Positions 46,158-60,628 of a stretch of 64,000 nt of DNA are shown here, in pieces. This DNA is from Bondarzewia mesenterica (lineage: Eukaryota; Basidiomycota; Agaricomycetes; Russulales; Bondarzewiaceae), in the NCBI GenBank assembly GCA_004802705.1, contig SGPL01000028.1, positions 51,103 to 115,102 on the forward strand, written 5' to 3'. The notes beneath the pieces were generated by a model. The model did no database searches and was not told the DNA's origin. It saw only the letters and a program-made list of their open reading frames with translations. Position 1 is the first letter of the stretch; each line of letters starts with the position of its first letter. A program made the translations under genes and the position numbers.

Positions 46158-47496
46158 TCAGATGTACGGCTGGTATTCAAGTTGGCTCGATTCGTGCTGT
46201 TTGCATTCTGCTTGGCGCAGGGACGTTGTCCAGCTGCAACAATGTCCAGTCAGCAGAAACAAGGATGAATTGTGGTCGATGGATTACCCACTGAGGTCTA
46301 CAGGCAAAAGGTCTATCGCCGGCATGCGTGCTCACGTGGGTAAGAATATGGTCTTCACGCTGATTTATCTGAGAACACCCGAAAACATAGCACCTAAACT
46401 CATCCATCGGTTTTCCTTCACGTGTCAGTTTGCCTGCGAACGCAGAGAACCAGGCGCGATCAATCGTTTGACCAGGATGTCGTTGTCTGTAATGCTGGGC
46501 CCGACGGTGCAAGTCCTCGATACCGACGCCAAGGTGAGCATTGAATAAAGGGCTGTCTAGAGGATCAAGGACATCGGACGCTCGGTCGGTTTCTTCCTTG
46601 ATAGACAGACTCTGTTGTTCCACAGCGGTAGATCTTGTCCGACTCGACTCCAAGTTTTCGACCGTGGGGAAAGTATATTGATGGCAACGACGTGGGGTTA
46701 AGAGTAGACGGTCGCTAGGTCCTATGCTTTCAACATCGGTGGAAAGTAGAGACGAAGTCGTTTCTGAATTGCGGTCCAAACTACTCTTGTCTTCAGACGA
46801 TGGAGATGATGAAGGAGTCAACGAAGGCGATTCGCAGAGTGAGGATAGAGATGAGATGAGAGGATAATCCAGTCTTGAATAGCCCGATGGACTAGCACTC
46901 GGAAGGGCAGTACTGCAGCCAGCCTGGGAATCCTTGAGAACTTGTGATCCTGCTCCCAAATTGCCAACATTGTGAGCAGGACCCACGACGTCGGAAAAAA
47001 ATACGACGCGAGAAGTTTCCTCGTACATATTGAAGTTCGGAAACAAGCCTACTAGAGGTGAACGAGTCGCAGAAGGGAAACTAGAATGGGACTTGGGACC
47101 GGCTTCGGCAGTATTTGTTTTAGTCGCAAAGGTCGTCGATGGATCATCAAACCAACTCGGACGAGAAATTTCGAAGATGGGGATCCATGCAGCCGAAAGT
47201 TGAGAGGACCCAAGACCTGTAGAGCCAACTTCTGGGGAACGAGTTCCAAGCCTAGGTAGGGAAGGAGATGGAGGAACGGAGCACGGTGCTACACCATTGG
47301 CAAAATAGACTTTTTCTAATGCACGAGCAATCGTTGTCGGTCTACAAAAGTAGTCCAAGCCTTGATATTGGATCCCTAATCCACGAGGCTTAGAACCAGA
47401 CCCAGGACCAAGAGGGGATCTCAGGTGGTCGCTTGCATTGGACTGGAGGTCTGAAACGCCCTCCGATTTGAGAGCAAAAGGGGAGGCAAGAGTCAT
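46158..47496 (-). CDS. C2H2 zinc-finger protein
   Basis: A probable transcription factor with its fingers at the very C terminus, a layout common in Agaricomycetes. The first ATG is at 47496 (MTLASPFALKSEGVSDLQSN); upstream the frame opens on TTG. About 350 low-complexity Ser/Pro residues precede AWFSAFAGKLTREGKPMDEF. Finger one is FRCYVFGCSQINQREDHILT-HVSTH, a C-X4-C-X12-H-X3-H form. After RPFACRP an intron (about 46231-46290) leads to HWTTSLRQAECKQHESSQ, ending QPYI. Finger two thus lacks the second Cys of the usual CXXC but keeps the last CKQH. Without splicing the frame would run on to 46177, which I reject. Targets are unknown. Confidence 0.75.
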
Positions 47497-47832
47497 CTTG
47501 TAGAAATGTGGAATTCGTTGAGGAGTACACAAGGGAGCGTTGTCGTAGAGATGCGCGTCCTGCGTCGCGGGAAGACGATGATGTTGGGGTAGGATGGGAA
47601 TATAGGGACTAGCCTGTTCGTGCCTAAGAATGTTCGTAAAGAGATAGCGTGTATGAACGATAGCTTTGTGAATAGAATGTACGCTTCTTGCCGCCAACAA
47701 GGATGGCGGAGCGAATAGATGTACGCAAGAAATAGAGAACGAACGAAAGTGAACGGTTCCTTCAGACCATTATTTGGTGCTGTTTGTCAAGAGCCTCTAA
47801 CAAACCCGATTCGGCACTCAACGCTTTCATCC
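47497..47832. other. Divergent promoter region, C2H2 and Cyc2-like genes
   Basis: No gene seen between the two opposite start codons. Confidence 0.5.
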
Positions 47833-49064
47833 ATGCGTATCCCTCCCACGTGTCGCTTCCGTCCTTTGTGGATATCGGGGCATGCATCGCCTGCATCCCC
47901 CCGCCTCTCACTTCGTTTCTCTTCAAGAGTTTCCTCTCCTTCTGTCGTACCTAAGAAACTATATTCACGAGCTGCCACAGTTGTCGGTCTTGCTGCGGCC
48001 GGTGGCTTAACGGCCATTTATTTCTTTTGGCCTTCAAAATCCTGTGCTGCACCAACCTACCCACACGGTCCTATCTCACCATCTCATTTCACCCCAATTA
48101 CCCTGACCGCCAGTGAATCTTGCGGTCCCAACCTCAAACTTCTCACCTTCACCATCCCGCCCGAGTCCCTTCCGTCTCCGTCAGAATCGACCAGGTTCTG
48201 GCCGATCTGGTCAATATTCGTCAAGGATGACGATATACAGGTAGAGCGACCTTATACTCCCTTAGAAGGAGTAGATGAACATGGCAACATGAAGTTGTGG
48301 GTGAAGAAATATCCTAATGGTGAAGTGGGGAGATGGTTGCACTCCAAGCAAGTCGGGGATGCAGTCGAAATTCGTGGACCATTAGCGACTTTTCACTGTC
48401 ACGAAGAGATATGGGACGAAATTGTGATGGTTCGTTCGCTGTTTATGTCCCACGTCGTGGTTCTCAATACCTTGCAAGATCTCGGGAGGAACAGGCTTCT
48501 CTCCTTGCTACCAATTGCTCCACCACGAGCTGCTCAAAGGAAATTCGCCCAACCGGACCACCCGGTTCACTGTGCTTCATGGCTCGCAGTCTCCTGCAGA
48601 GCTTCCTCCACCGGAACTCTTGCAGCCCCTTGTGAAGATAGCCGAGCTTCATCCAGAGCGGCTTAGACTCCATCTCTTCGTGGATTCATTGGGAAGCTCG
48701 AGCCAAACTCCCTCCTCGGCCTATGATATGCAAGAAGGCCGGATTGACAGAACTGCTATTGAGCGCTCGCTGGGTCTGTTCGCAGACGATGCTCGGTCGT
48801 GGTGGCGAAGATGGTCTCGAAGTTCTTCATCGTCAGTGAAGGATCCTGGCTTCCGCCACAAGAATGTATTAATTCTGGTTTGCGGTCCCGAATCGTATGT
48901 TTTTTTTTTCCCTCGCGGGTACGATTTTGCGTCGTCTGATCGGTTTGCTCTACAGGATGATTGCTGCTATTGCAGGCCCGTACGGCCGCAACTATTCGCA
49001 AGGCGCTGTCGGTGGGATTCTAGGCGATCTTGGTTTCAAATCGGGGCAGGTATGGAAGTTGTAA
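47833..49064 (+). CDS. Mitochondrial FAD/NAD reductase, Cyc2-like
   Basis: A flavoprotein of the ferredoxin/cytochrome b5 reductase superfamily. The ATG at 47833 opens an Arg/Ser-rich presequence (MRIPPTCRFRPLWISGHASP), then a membrane helix VVGLAAAGGLTAIYFFW, the form of an inner-membrane protein facing the intermembrane space. The FAD motif is RPYTPLEGV with GRWLHSKQVGD after it. An intron (48428-48477) precedes SGGTGFSPCYQLL, the NAD-binding glycine motif. The other NAD site is LILVCGPES and, after a further intron, MIAAIAGPYG. The end is LGDLGFKSGQVWKL. This order fits Cyc2, which supports cytochrome c heme attachment, but a Mcr1-type b5 reductase cannot be excluded. Confidence 0.83.
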
Positions 49065-49399
49065 GACTTGTACTTAGAATATTATGAGTGGTCTTCCAGC
49101 TGTCATGCATGATGCATGTGTGAGCTGTAGCCGAGTATTGATCTATCGATTTTGTTGTGGGGTACATGTAATTGAAAATATAGCGATGTGAGACGTTCAC
49201 CTTCTCTTGGCCAAAAAAGGCAGGTCAGCAAGTTTCAATCCAATCACCGTGACCGCTCTATGGTATTTACTTGTGGATCCATCGCTAGATCTGCAGGAAG
49301 CTTACTTTGAAGAATAATCCCATTTCCTTCAACGCGATCTCTCCTTCTCGCTCCTACCAACGAAACAACGCAGAAAATCAGCAGGTTCTGAACGACCTA
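49065..49399. other. Intergenic, no gene seen
   Basis: Both flanking genes are on the plus strand. The region should hold the Cyc2-like 3' UTR and the MED18 promoter. Confidence 0.5.
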
Positions 49400-50209
49400 A
49401 TGTCCTCCTACGCCTACGAAGTCGCACTCTTCGGCGAGTTCTTCTCTCACGACCTCAAAGCCATCTTGAACAGAATCGCACTGCACAGCGAGTCCGCGCA
49501 CCAGATGCACTCCACGGAGATCGTCTTTGAGCCGCTTGACATTCAGCAGCAACGAGATTCTGGCCAAGAACCGGTCCTTTTGAGGGCCAAGAAGGAGTTG
49601 CTGGAGCCAGATTCTGGATGGTATGTATACCACCGATTCCGTCGCGTTTCGAGACATGATTTTTGACGCAGGAACTTGCATCCCACAGGGTACTGTATTC
49701 GTATTTGAAGCCAGAATCTGTCCGTGTGCATCCCGAGGCTACTGTCCGTCCTTGGGCCACAGTCCAAGTCGTCGGGGATGCTCTCAGCTTCGCCTCTGCG
49801 TTAGGCTACGCGTAAGTCTGCGGCCGCATTTTCCGGCACGCCGATGGATGGCAAGCTGACCTCTTTTTTGACAACAGTCGTCGCTCTCAAATTTACAAAC
49901 GGGGGTACGTATTTCGACGCGGTCCGTTAATTATACAAATGTTTCAGCAAGAACAGGTACGCAAGCAACTGTCCTGCCTCGTACTCTCTCTAGTTTTCTG
50001 ACCGTTCCAACCACGATCGCGGCCAGGTCGACCCAAGGACACGACAGCCGATACCTTCTCACGCAGATACGCTATGGGAAGTCGAAGTCAATACCGCATC
50101 CCCTGTACGCAGCACAAAAGAGGCACCACTCAGCCAGTCCATCGATGCCGTGCTCGAAGTGCAGCTGCTGATGAAGGGCTTGCTCGATCTCCGACGGCAA
50201 GATGTCTGA
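49400..50209 (+). CDS. MED18: Mediator subunit 18 (MED18/Srb5)
   Basis: A head-module subunit of Mediator, which bridges activators and RNA polymerase II. The first ATG in frame, at 49400, gives MSSYAYEVALFGEFFSHDLK, the conserved opening, then ILNRIALHSESAHQMHSTE and FEPLD. After short introns come KPESVRVHPEATVRPWATV, VVGDALSFASALGY, RRSQIYKRGYVFRRGPLII and MFQQEQ spliced to VDPRTRQPIP. The end is VLEVQLLMKGLLDLRRQDV, stop at 50207. Five or six exons, all consistent. The stop lies only 57 bp from that of the convergent BCD1 gene, so their 3' UTRs probably overlap. Confidence 0.9.
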
Positions 50210-50266
50210 TATTGAGGTGCAAGGACCTTGCATACCGGGAGGTGTGCGGAAGCTGAATATTTATAT

Positions 50267-51705
50267 TCATGAACCGTGGTCTGGTGCTCCTGCACTGGCC
50301 TCGTCTTCTGGATCTCCCCAGTCAATCTCATCGTCCCCATCATCACCCTGTGCCGTAGTTTGTTGTATGATATCGAGTAAAGCGACATAGTCCACGGGCC
50401 CAACTTCTTCGTCACTATCACCATCGCCCGCATACTCTTGCGCATCCTCACCTAAGCCAAGCGCGTCATCTTCACCCTCAACTTCATCCAACGCATCGCC
50501 ATCCTCGTCGCCGTCACTTTCCACATAACCGCCTAACACAGTCAATGAAGTGCTTTCCTCCTCGTCGCCGTCACTACCATATCCACCTAACAACCCGTTC
50601 ATCGCCTTCTTCGCGGCCTTCACGTCCAACCTCCTTCTTTTCACCGCCCTCACCTCTCCCTCCCTCGTCAGCCCCCCTTGCGCATCCACCACGACGCCCC
50701 GGAACGCGCCTTCCTCCCAGACATCGATTGTTGGAAATTCGACGAAATGCTTTTGCCGCAACAGGGAGGACAACTTCTGCGTCGCGTCCAGTTTGTAATA
50801 ACCCACTTTCGCATGCTGGCTGGTTAATGCAGGCGTCATCAGCGGGTCGAGTGAGGTTGGCATGAAGAATTGGGGTGGGGTAAAGCAGTCGGGGACATCT
50901 TGGTCAGGAAGGACGAGGGGCTCGAGCCAAGACGGGAAAGACCTGTCGCGTTTTGCTTTTGTACGTTCTCTTATTTGCGATTGAACGAGAAAGAGGAGCG
51001 GGATGTTGAAATCGTTTCGGTGCGTGAGCAGGGTGTATGGTGGATCTTGAGGATGAGAAGGGTCAGCCATAGGGTTTGGAGGAGGGTGGAATCTAATCTC
51101 CATAGTAAGTAGGGCGGTTTTGTTCCTGCATGTGCAATACGTTTCTATCATAAGAACAAGAGACGAAATGAATGAGAGAACAGGGATACACACTTGAAGT
51201 CCCACGTCGACTGGTTCAGCGTCCGTCGCGCCATTCCCGGTGGAAGCATATCCACATCCACGTCTCTCAACTCGAGCTGCATCATCAACACATCTCTCTT
51301 CGTCCTCTGACCTCCTCCTCCCCCTCTTCCCCTTCCTCTCCCTCTAAATCCACCTCTCGCGCCCATAGCCCCGCCTCTCGCTCTACCCCGCGCCTGCCCT
51401 GCGCCATACCCACCCCGCACAATCTCCTTGCCCCATTCTGCGACCTTCCTTCCCATCTCTTCCAAGTAAACATAATCATCCATCAGCGTCCCCAATCCGT
51501 ACTCGTTGATAGGCACGTATTTCGCTTTGTGGCGCAGGCCAGAGCATCCCGTGTTCGCTTTGTGTGCGGTTGAGCATGTAAGAGAGCACGTTCGAGTCGC
51601 ACAGCGAGGACAGGTGTAAATCGCGGCTCTTTGAGAGCAGATGACGCATGGAGGCGTCGTGGAGGAACTTGCAGACGGAAGTTCCGCAGGGGGGACGTCA
51701 GCCAT
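50267..51705 (-). CDS. BCD1: Box C/D snoRNP assembly factor BCD1
   Basis: A nuclear HIT-zinc-finger protein needed to build box C/D small nucleolar RNPs. The ATG at 51705 gives MADVPPAELPSASSS. The HIT finger follows at once: PPCVICSQRAAIYTCPRC, then RTCSLTCSTAHKANTGC, with all eight metal ligands in order. KYVPINEYGLGTLMDDYVYLE is the conserved stretch after it. An RG/GG-rich run (GGAMGARGGFRGRGRGRG) is a likely methylated RNA-contact segment. After one intron (about 51131-51195) the C-terminal domain has TLLTHRNDFNIPLLFLV and FPTIDVWEEGAF. The tail is strongly acidic. Convergent with MED18. Confidence 0.93.
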
Positions 51706-51946
51706 GATCCCAAGTGTAGATACACAAAGTGACATTTAAACGCACAGACGCAAGGATCGAGGAACTTGAAGTTACTCATCACGTGGATTTTTTTTTTTCT
51801 TTTTTTACAACAGCACATCAATTTCTTTCATGCGGAGGACAGAACGGCAAAAACGAGTACAACACTACGAATGCAAGGTCTAAGAAAGAGAAATGACAGC
51901 AGTGATCGAATAAAAAACCGAAGTGAGATGGTCGAGCAAGACGTGG

Positions 51947-53070
51947 TCAGATGTCGTCCATCCCGAAACTAATCTCCACCTTCTCACCAGGCTTGAAAGC
52001 CGGCAACCCTATATCCAGAGAGAAACACATTAGCGGACTGAGCGTGAGGGCAGCACGCTGACCGGGAAAAAAAAAGAGGGAAACTCACCGAGATACGGGC
52101 AACTCGCGCACCGGAACGCGTCGCCCAAGAAGCAGCTCCCACAGCTGCTCGTCGCCTTGGGCGCGGCCTTTGCGGCCTGCACGAGGCGCTCCTTCTCGCT
52201 CTGCTCGACCTCCGTCGCGCCGCCACCCTCGCNGCCATCAAGCACGACCACCTTGCTCTGCCGAAGCTCGTCCGCCTCTAGCTCCGCAAGACCGCACGAA
52301 CAGTTCTTGCACGCCTTCTTCCGTCGTGGTGCGCCCTTCGTCACAGGCTCACACGCAACTGGGCGCGCGCGGTCCGACGGGGTCAACAGGCTCTCCGCGT
52401 CGATGGTCGACGGCGCGGACGGGCTCAATGTCCAGAGTGCCTTCTTCGATGCTGCACGTGCTGGGTCTAGCTTGCGGCGAGGGAGTGGGAGTGCTACGGA
52501 CGCTGACATGGACGACTTTGTTTTGAGCGAGAACGATGTCCCGGGGATGTGTGCGGGCTTTTGCGCTATGATGGTGCCCTCGGTTGGGATGGCAGACAGG
52601 ACGTTGAATCCTGCGAGGGTGAGCTCCGAGGGGAGGTCGAGGAGGGAGACAGTCAAGTTCAGGAGGTGGAGTGTCCCGAGCGGTGTGAGTCCCACGAGGA
52701 GCTGGGAAAGCAACTCGGAGAGCCGTGGGCTCAGTGTCTCATACTCTGGCGGGGAAAGCGTGACGTGGACCGACGAGTAGCTGCCGGAATTCAGGGTGGT
52801 AGCTGACGCACACGACCATGAGACTGACACTCCACAAATGTCGAAAAAAAAAACATGCACTCGCTCACCGCGGTCCAACAGCCGGTCAAGCATCTGTCTA
52901 TCGACCTGTCTGCTCTCCTCCAGATCCGATACGAGGTTCTGGTACTTCCCATCCTGCGCGGTCGCGAGCGAGCCGATGGCGAGGGCCGGTCCCTTTACAG
53001 GAACAGCGGCGACGATCTTGTGGGAGTCTGCGTGCGCCGTGGGGGCCTCGTAAATGGCTGCTGGGGACAT
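51947..53070 (-). CDS. DRE2: Anamorsin homologue Dre2 (Fe-S assembly)
   Basis: An electron carrier of the cytosolic iron-sulfur assembly pathway, reduced by Tah18. The ATG at 53070 gives [21 protein letters not shown] methyltransferase-like N-terminal domain includes [20 protein letters not shown]. The two C-terminal cysteine motifs are [12 protein letters not shown] (first cluster site) and [20 protein letters not shown] (twin CX2C). After a last intron with a T-rich tract, [20 protein letters not shown] ends the protein. An ambiguous base N stands at 52233, making one residue of the linker unknown. Three exons. Confidence 0.95.
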
Positions 53071-53603
53071 ATCTGGTGCTGTGTTCTCGTTGTGGACAGA
53101 TAGAGGGGAGTTCGAGCAGGACCTGGATAATTTATGAGCACCAAAGATGGGGTGATTACGGAGCATTCAGCCACCCGGCTACCCTTCTAGGTCTGCAAAG
53201 TCAGCCAAAAACCTCCAATCGGCCTCGGTTTTTCGGCCGCGTCCCCAAGCTTCCCCTTTGGGGATCAAAGTTGCACGGAATTCCGAATGCTCCTTCCCAT
53301 TTTAAGATTCAGCGCTATCTCGACTGCGTCAGAATTTGCTCAGTCTGCATGCTCATCATCGCGACAAGTAAGAAAGGTGAATCAGACAACTGGAATTGGC
53401 GCGAAAACAGAAAGATAACATGTAAAGGCAACACTCATACCGGTCCCTTCTTTCAAAAACAGACGAGAATTAGAAAAGAAAACCGTAGAGAAAATAAAAT
53501 AAAAAGTAGCTAAGAACGCGATCAGAGTATCGTTACAACAGCATGTCTCAGGGATCTCCGCAACAACGCAACGCTGTCTTGTCCAGGACATCGAAGCAAA
53601 AGC
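53071..53603. other. Intergenic, promoter of DRE2
   Basis: No gene is supported. The forkhead stop lies at its right end. Confidence 0.5.
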
Positions 53604-54964
53604 TCACGTGGGTGGTTGGCCATCAGGAGGCACATCTCCCGGCGGAGGCGGCAGGGTAGGCGGACCGCCGAGATGATCACTGGGTGCGAGTGGGGGCAAC
53701 ATCATCGCACTCCGAATGCGGAACAGCATGATGCGATACCACTCTTGGTCCACGACCGCCTTCTCCTGCTCAGCCGTGATGTTCTGCAACTGTTGCAATT
53801 CCTTCACCCAGGCAAGGTGCCAGTCCACGTTCCCGTGTTCGTCCATCTCGAGGTCATCCGGAAGTGTCGGGATGGGAGGTGGCGGAAAGCGCATGCCCTG
53901 AGGCGGCGGCATGATTGGAAATGCTGCAGGATCAAACCTATGGAAGGAAGTCGGGTGAGTTCGATAAACCGTGATAAGGCAAACGATAACACTCACGGAT
54001 AAGGAGGGTACGGTCCCGGCCTGCTTGGTCCGGCGCCATCGTGATCCATGGGAGGTGGCGGCACATACTGAGCGTTGGGGTCATCGAAAGGCGGCGGCTG
54101 ACCCTCGGGAGGTCGGTACTCTTCAATGTCAGCGCTGTTATTCCTACCCCGTCCGTTGGGACCCTTGGGCTTCTTCTTGCGCACACGATGGACGCCGGTA
54201 CGGGGATCAACATTGTCGTTGACGGTCCAGTACGAACCCTTGCCACGATCTGTCAGGGGACGAGCGACCTTCTCGAAGCATGGGTTCAGGGAGAGGTTAT
54301 GCCTGACGGAGTTCTGCAGTGGGCGGAGGGTAAATGGAGGTCAGGAAGGGTGACAAAGAAGAGAAAGTTTGTATGTATTTTTGTTGCAAAACAAACAAGA
54401 ACAGCGTCAAACAGCACGGTCGCGTCCGACGGTCCCGTGCTCTCAAACGCGACGCGTTCATATCGTTGGTTGCATAAACAAATTCCTAATTCTTTCATCG
54501 CATTGAGCGAGAGGTGACACTCACTTTCCAACCCGAGGGCGCCGTCCTGAAGTATGGGAACTGAAGTGACACGCTTATCAGTGTGTGGTTAACTCTCTAT
54601 GGGCAATTTCTAACGTACACGACTCTCAATTGCATAGTAGATATCCTCAAGCAACAACTTCTGGTTCGGCGAGCCCTTGATAGCGTAGCTAGAACACCCG
54701 ACGATAAGCCAAACAGGCGTCAGAATGGTTCGCCAATACATGAAGTAGAACAACGGCCTACCGGATGAGCGTCGAATACGGATAAAACGGCTTGCTTCCA
54801 GGCGGACCGTCGCGCAGGGAGTCGAGATTAATAGGCAGTCCACCTGTGATGTCGTTGGGTCCTTCGGGGTAGTACGAATTTGGCGGGGGCAAATCAGGGT
54901 GGTGTGGCGGGGGAGGCATCATGTCGGGGGGCATGACGGTTTGAGGGGGAGGTTGCTGCGACAT
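53604..54964 (-). CDS. Forkhead transcription factor
   Basis: A winged-helix DNA-binding protein. The ATG at 54964 opens [20 protein letters not shown], a Pro/Met/His-rich head. The forkhead domain begins FYPYSTLIR and is cut by short introns into [35 protein letters not shown] and [19 protein letters not shown], where NSVRHNLSL is the recognition helix. [10 protein letters not shown] closes the domain. A basic [16 protein letters not shown] stretch is a likely nuclear signal. The C-terminal half is Pro-rich, with a conserved-looking [18 protein letters not shown] helix. Which of the fungal forkhead groups it belongs to is not clear from sequence. Confidence 0.9.
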
Positions 54965-55735
54965 CGTGCTTCACGCTCGAGGACGCAGTGTGGACAATGG
55001 TAGTTGAATCAGGCGGGGCGCGGTGAGGGCGGCAGTTGGTTGGGTGAAAAGAAAAGGGCAGCAGCGAGGACAGCTGTTGCTTATGTCATGCGTGCGAAAG
55101 CATCCGTGGCCCGCACGGACCCTTGGAACCATGATTTCTTGCGGGAAACGCATCGAAACGGTCGACGGTGAGGGCAGATGGGGAGTGGAAGATGGAGGGA
55201 GAAGGAGGAGGTTGTTTGTGCATATAGCCACCGTTACAACAAACGATGACAGTGCCCAAATTGTTGAAGACAGCATAAAACAAAATCCAAGCAAACAACA
55301 TACAGACGAACACACAAGCAAAGTCGGGCAAATTAGCCGTAGCTCGCCTCCTCTCGAATCTTCCCTCCGTCCCCTGATGGTTTGCCTTGCATGTCAAGCA
55401 TTGAGAATCAGCTTCAAGTTTTGTATTTGTACGACCTGAATATTGCGATTCTAGTACGCTTGCACGGACGGTCTTATTTCCCCGCCCCCCATCTCTTGCA
55501 GTAAACTCTCGGAAGGAGTGTTTAGAATGGACTCGGAAGTATTTCATACATACACTCGGCCTTAATTCATTGTGATCATGGAAGGCTCAAGCGCGAGCGT
55601 TGGATTGTTTTATTTGTGCTCGCAACGGTTTCCTGCATGGAATCAGACATCTCAATGCAGCAGGGGGTTAGGGTTTGACGTCAACTCGCGACGGCATATA
55701 CTTGGAGCGTAACATAGATTGGACGGTCAAGTCAA
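54965..55735. promoter_or_regulatory. Divergent forkhead/Tim17-like promoter region
   Basis: No gene is seen. GGTTAGGGTTTGAC at 55666-55679 lies 57 bp before the Tim17-like ATG and matches the motif at 42682-42695. Confidence 0.5.
55666..55679 (+). promoter_or_regulatory. Telobox-like motif copy 2
   Basis: Second exact copy of GGTTAGGGTTTGAC; the next bases form a TGACGTCA palindrome (CRE-like) overlapping its end. Confidence 0.5.
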
Positions 55736-56338
55736 ATGTCGGGAGCTACAATTAGGGAGCCATCGTCCAACTCGAAAGCGCCGTACTCGATCCATGTAGA
55801 GGTGCCGCCGCGGTTGTACATCGTGCCAGGGACGGCGATGGTCGTCGGGACGGCTTTGGGGCTGGTGCGAGGTTCGCGGATGGCGGGCTTACGGTTTCTG
55901 GCAGAAAACGCGCACAGGCCACCGACGACGATAAAAGGGTGGTATCTCTACAACAAGACGAAGAACTACAGGATGATGCTGGCGGGGCTTCAGGAGGCAG
56001 GAAAGGAGGCAGGGAAACTAGGCTTCACGGCGATCGGATGGGTGACGTTCGAGGAAGGGCTAAAACGGATGGGTTGGGGCGAGGTGAGCGAGATTGGGGC
56101 AGGGGTGGGGACGGCTGCGTTGTTTGCGGGGGTCTGTGAGTGCATAGTGCGGATGTGTTGGGGACGGTAAGCTCATGGGCGGCCAACAGACCGACTCTCA
56201 CTCAAGGCGGCGTACCGAACCGGAATTCTTGGGTTGGTAATAGGAGTGACGATGAGGACGATGCGGTACGGACGAGACCATCTTGCAGCGCAGCAGGTGG
56301 AGGGAGAGACCAGCGGCAGAGGAATGTTCAGTAGATAG
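55736..56338 (+). CDS. Small Tim17/22-like membrane protein
   Basis: About 180 residues with several Gly-rich hydrophobic stretches, in the style of the Tim17/22/23 and complex-I B14.7 superfamily, so a mitochondrial inner-membrane place is likely. The ATG gives MSGATIREPSSNSKAPYSIH, then PPRLYIVPGTAMVVGTALGL, RFLAENAHRPPTT, KNYRMMLAGLQEAGKEAG and IGAGVGTAALFAG. A GTGAGT donor follows at 56135, and an exon from about 56205 reads YRTGILGLVIGVTMRTMRYG and ends GRGMFSR. With this donor the frames join only if the G run at 56128-56132 has one base fewer; a GTCTGT donor at 56131 would also serve. The family is inferred from pattern only. Confidence 0.65.
56128..56132 (+). other. Possible frame break in five-G run
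   Basis: With a consensus GTGAGT donor the two exons agree in frame only with four G here. A weaker donor two bases into the run gives an alternative without a frame change. Confidence 0.4.
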
Positions 56339-56533
56339 CGAGATGCCGTGGAAAGGGGCGCCGGCAACGAGCGACGGGTGGAGCAGAGTGGCCTATACAT
56401 ACCGCTCGCTACTTTGCTCTTCACCGATGTCCTTCTGCCAGCCCATCGACTATTAGACTCGCCCCACATTCCACGTTTCTGCGTTGTGTTGCAAAGAACC
56501 GCCCAGGGCCCCTAACTAGCATCCGATCCGACC

Positions 56534-59331
<2,798 letters not shown>

Positions 59332-59643
59332 TTTTGGTGGCGTCTCCCACGCGCGCGTATCACCCGGACCGTCTAGACTTCCATCACCGCAAATTGCCCT
59401 TTTTCCCCGTTCGTGGCCGTCGTCTTCACACACATTGCTATCTGTTCCCATGTCTCCTGTGCCCGAATGGTCGCCCCTGTCGCACCACCCCAGTCGCTTC
59501 TGTAACACTTTGTCTCATCTCTCATGCTCTCATCAATCACTCGTCACTATCACACCCCCTGTATCACAACACACCCTCCCACTCCCCAAATGCACTTTTC
59601 CCTCCCATACACATTCCAGACTATGTCTTCTTCCGTCTCTATA

Positions 59644-59703
59644 TTCTCTCTCTCTCTGACAAGCGCGACAAATCTTCCTCTCTCTCTCCCTCTCTCTCTT
59701 TCT
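59644..59703 (+). repeat. CT-rich simple repeat
   Basis: Runs of CT and TCTC broken by a short spacer. Confidence 0.7.
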
Positions 59704-60503
59704 GCTCGGGTTATCTTTTGAATGAATCATTATGCGTACGATAAATAATGGAGCAGACGACCATGGAGTTTTTCTTTCTTTGGTGCTCCCCGACCGTGAC
59801 GCACCGTCAGTACTTATTATACATAGGCATCGCTGTAATGATATCTAGGCAGTGGGACGTCGTTGTAGGCATTGTAATGATACTAGCTATACAGTATACA
59901 ATGGACTTTTCTCGTGTGCCCTTTCGCATGGCATTTGGGGGCGCATGTTTTGTTGGCTGTTACCCTGGTTTAGAATGTCAGCTTGATTTTTCTGAGACCG
60001 GGAAATCAAAGCAAAAGATCTAGAAGATCTTGTTTCTAAATCTTAGCAAGATTCTCGGTAAGTGTGACAAAGACGAGCACGTGCTGTATTACACATACGA
60101 CGCGCATTGCACGCGACTTTCGATTTTTGGGCAGTTTGGGTCGACCTCCTTGGGTTGAACTTGCAATTAAACCATCTTTTTTCTTACACTTTTCATCCAT
60201 GATGGTGAGCAGGCATCTACAAGGGCATAGACTGCGCTCTCATAATTTCGGTGAGACTCGGCCTCATTGTCTGTCGACTGAGTTAATTCTCTGAATTGTG
60301 TTGGTGACTTGCAGTGATCAAAGCGTTTGTGGTCACCTGAAAGCCCGTGATTGCATTACTGTGCTAGATGCTTCAGAACCATGGGCAGTGCGACGTGCGT
60401 GGAATGCAGCCATTCATGACCGTAAGCCCGGTGTCGCGGAGGTACCTGGACGAGTGCGTGCTCGGTGAGTACGATGGGTCTGCTATGGTTCCATGGGCTA
60501 TCG

Positions 60504-60512
60504 TATATAAAG
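60504..60512 (+). promoter_or_regulatory. TATA box of GST fragment
   Basis: TATATAAAG, 117 bp before the ATG at 60629. Confidence 0.55.
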
Positions 60513-60628
60513 AGGTGGGTACTTCATCCATTCCGTACCCACAAACCGACTTCCCTATCAGCTTGCATTTTTCACTGTATCGACGATCTGTATCTCCCAT
60601 CTGATCCCTTCGCCCCAGTCGACGAACG

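Larger units (their letters stand above)
59332..60628. other. Intergenic between SCH9 and GST fragment
   Basis: The first 400 bases are C/T-rich and probably SCH9 3' UTR. No gene is supported in the rest; the TATA box of the downstream gene is at 60504-60512. Confidence 0.55.
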
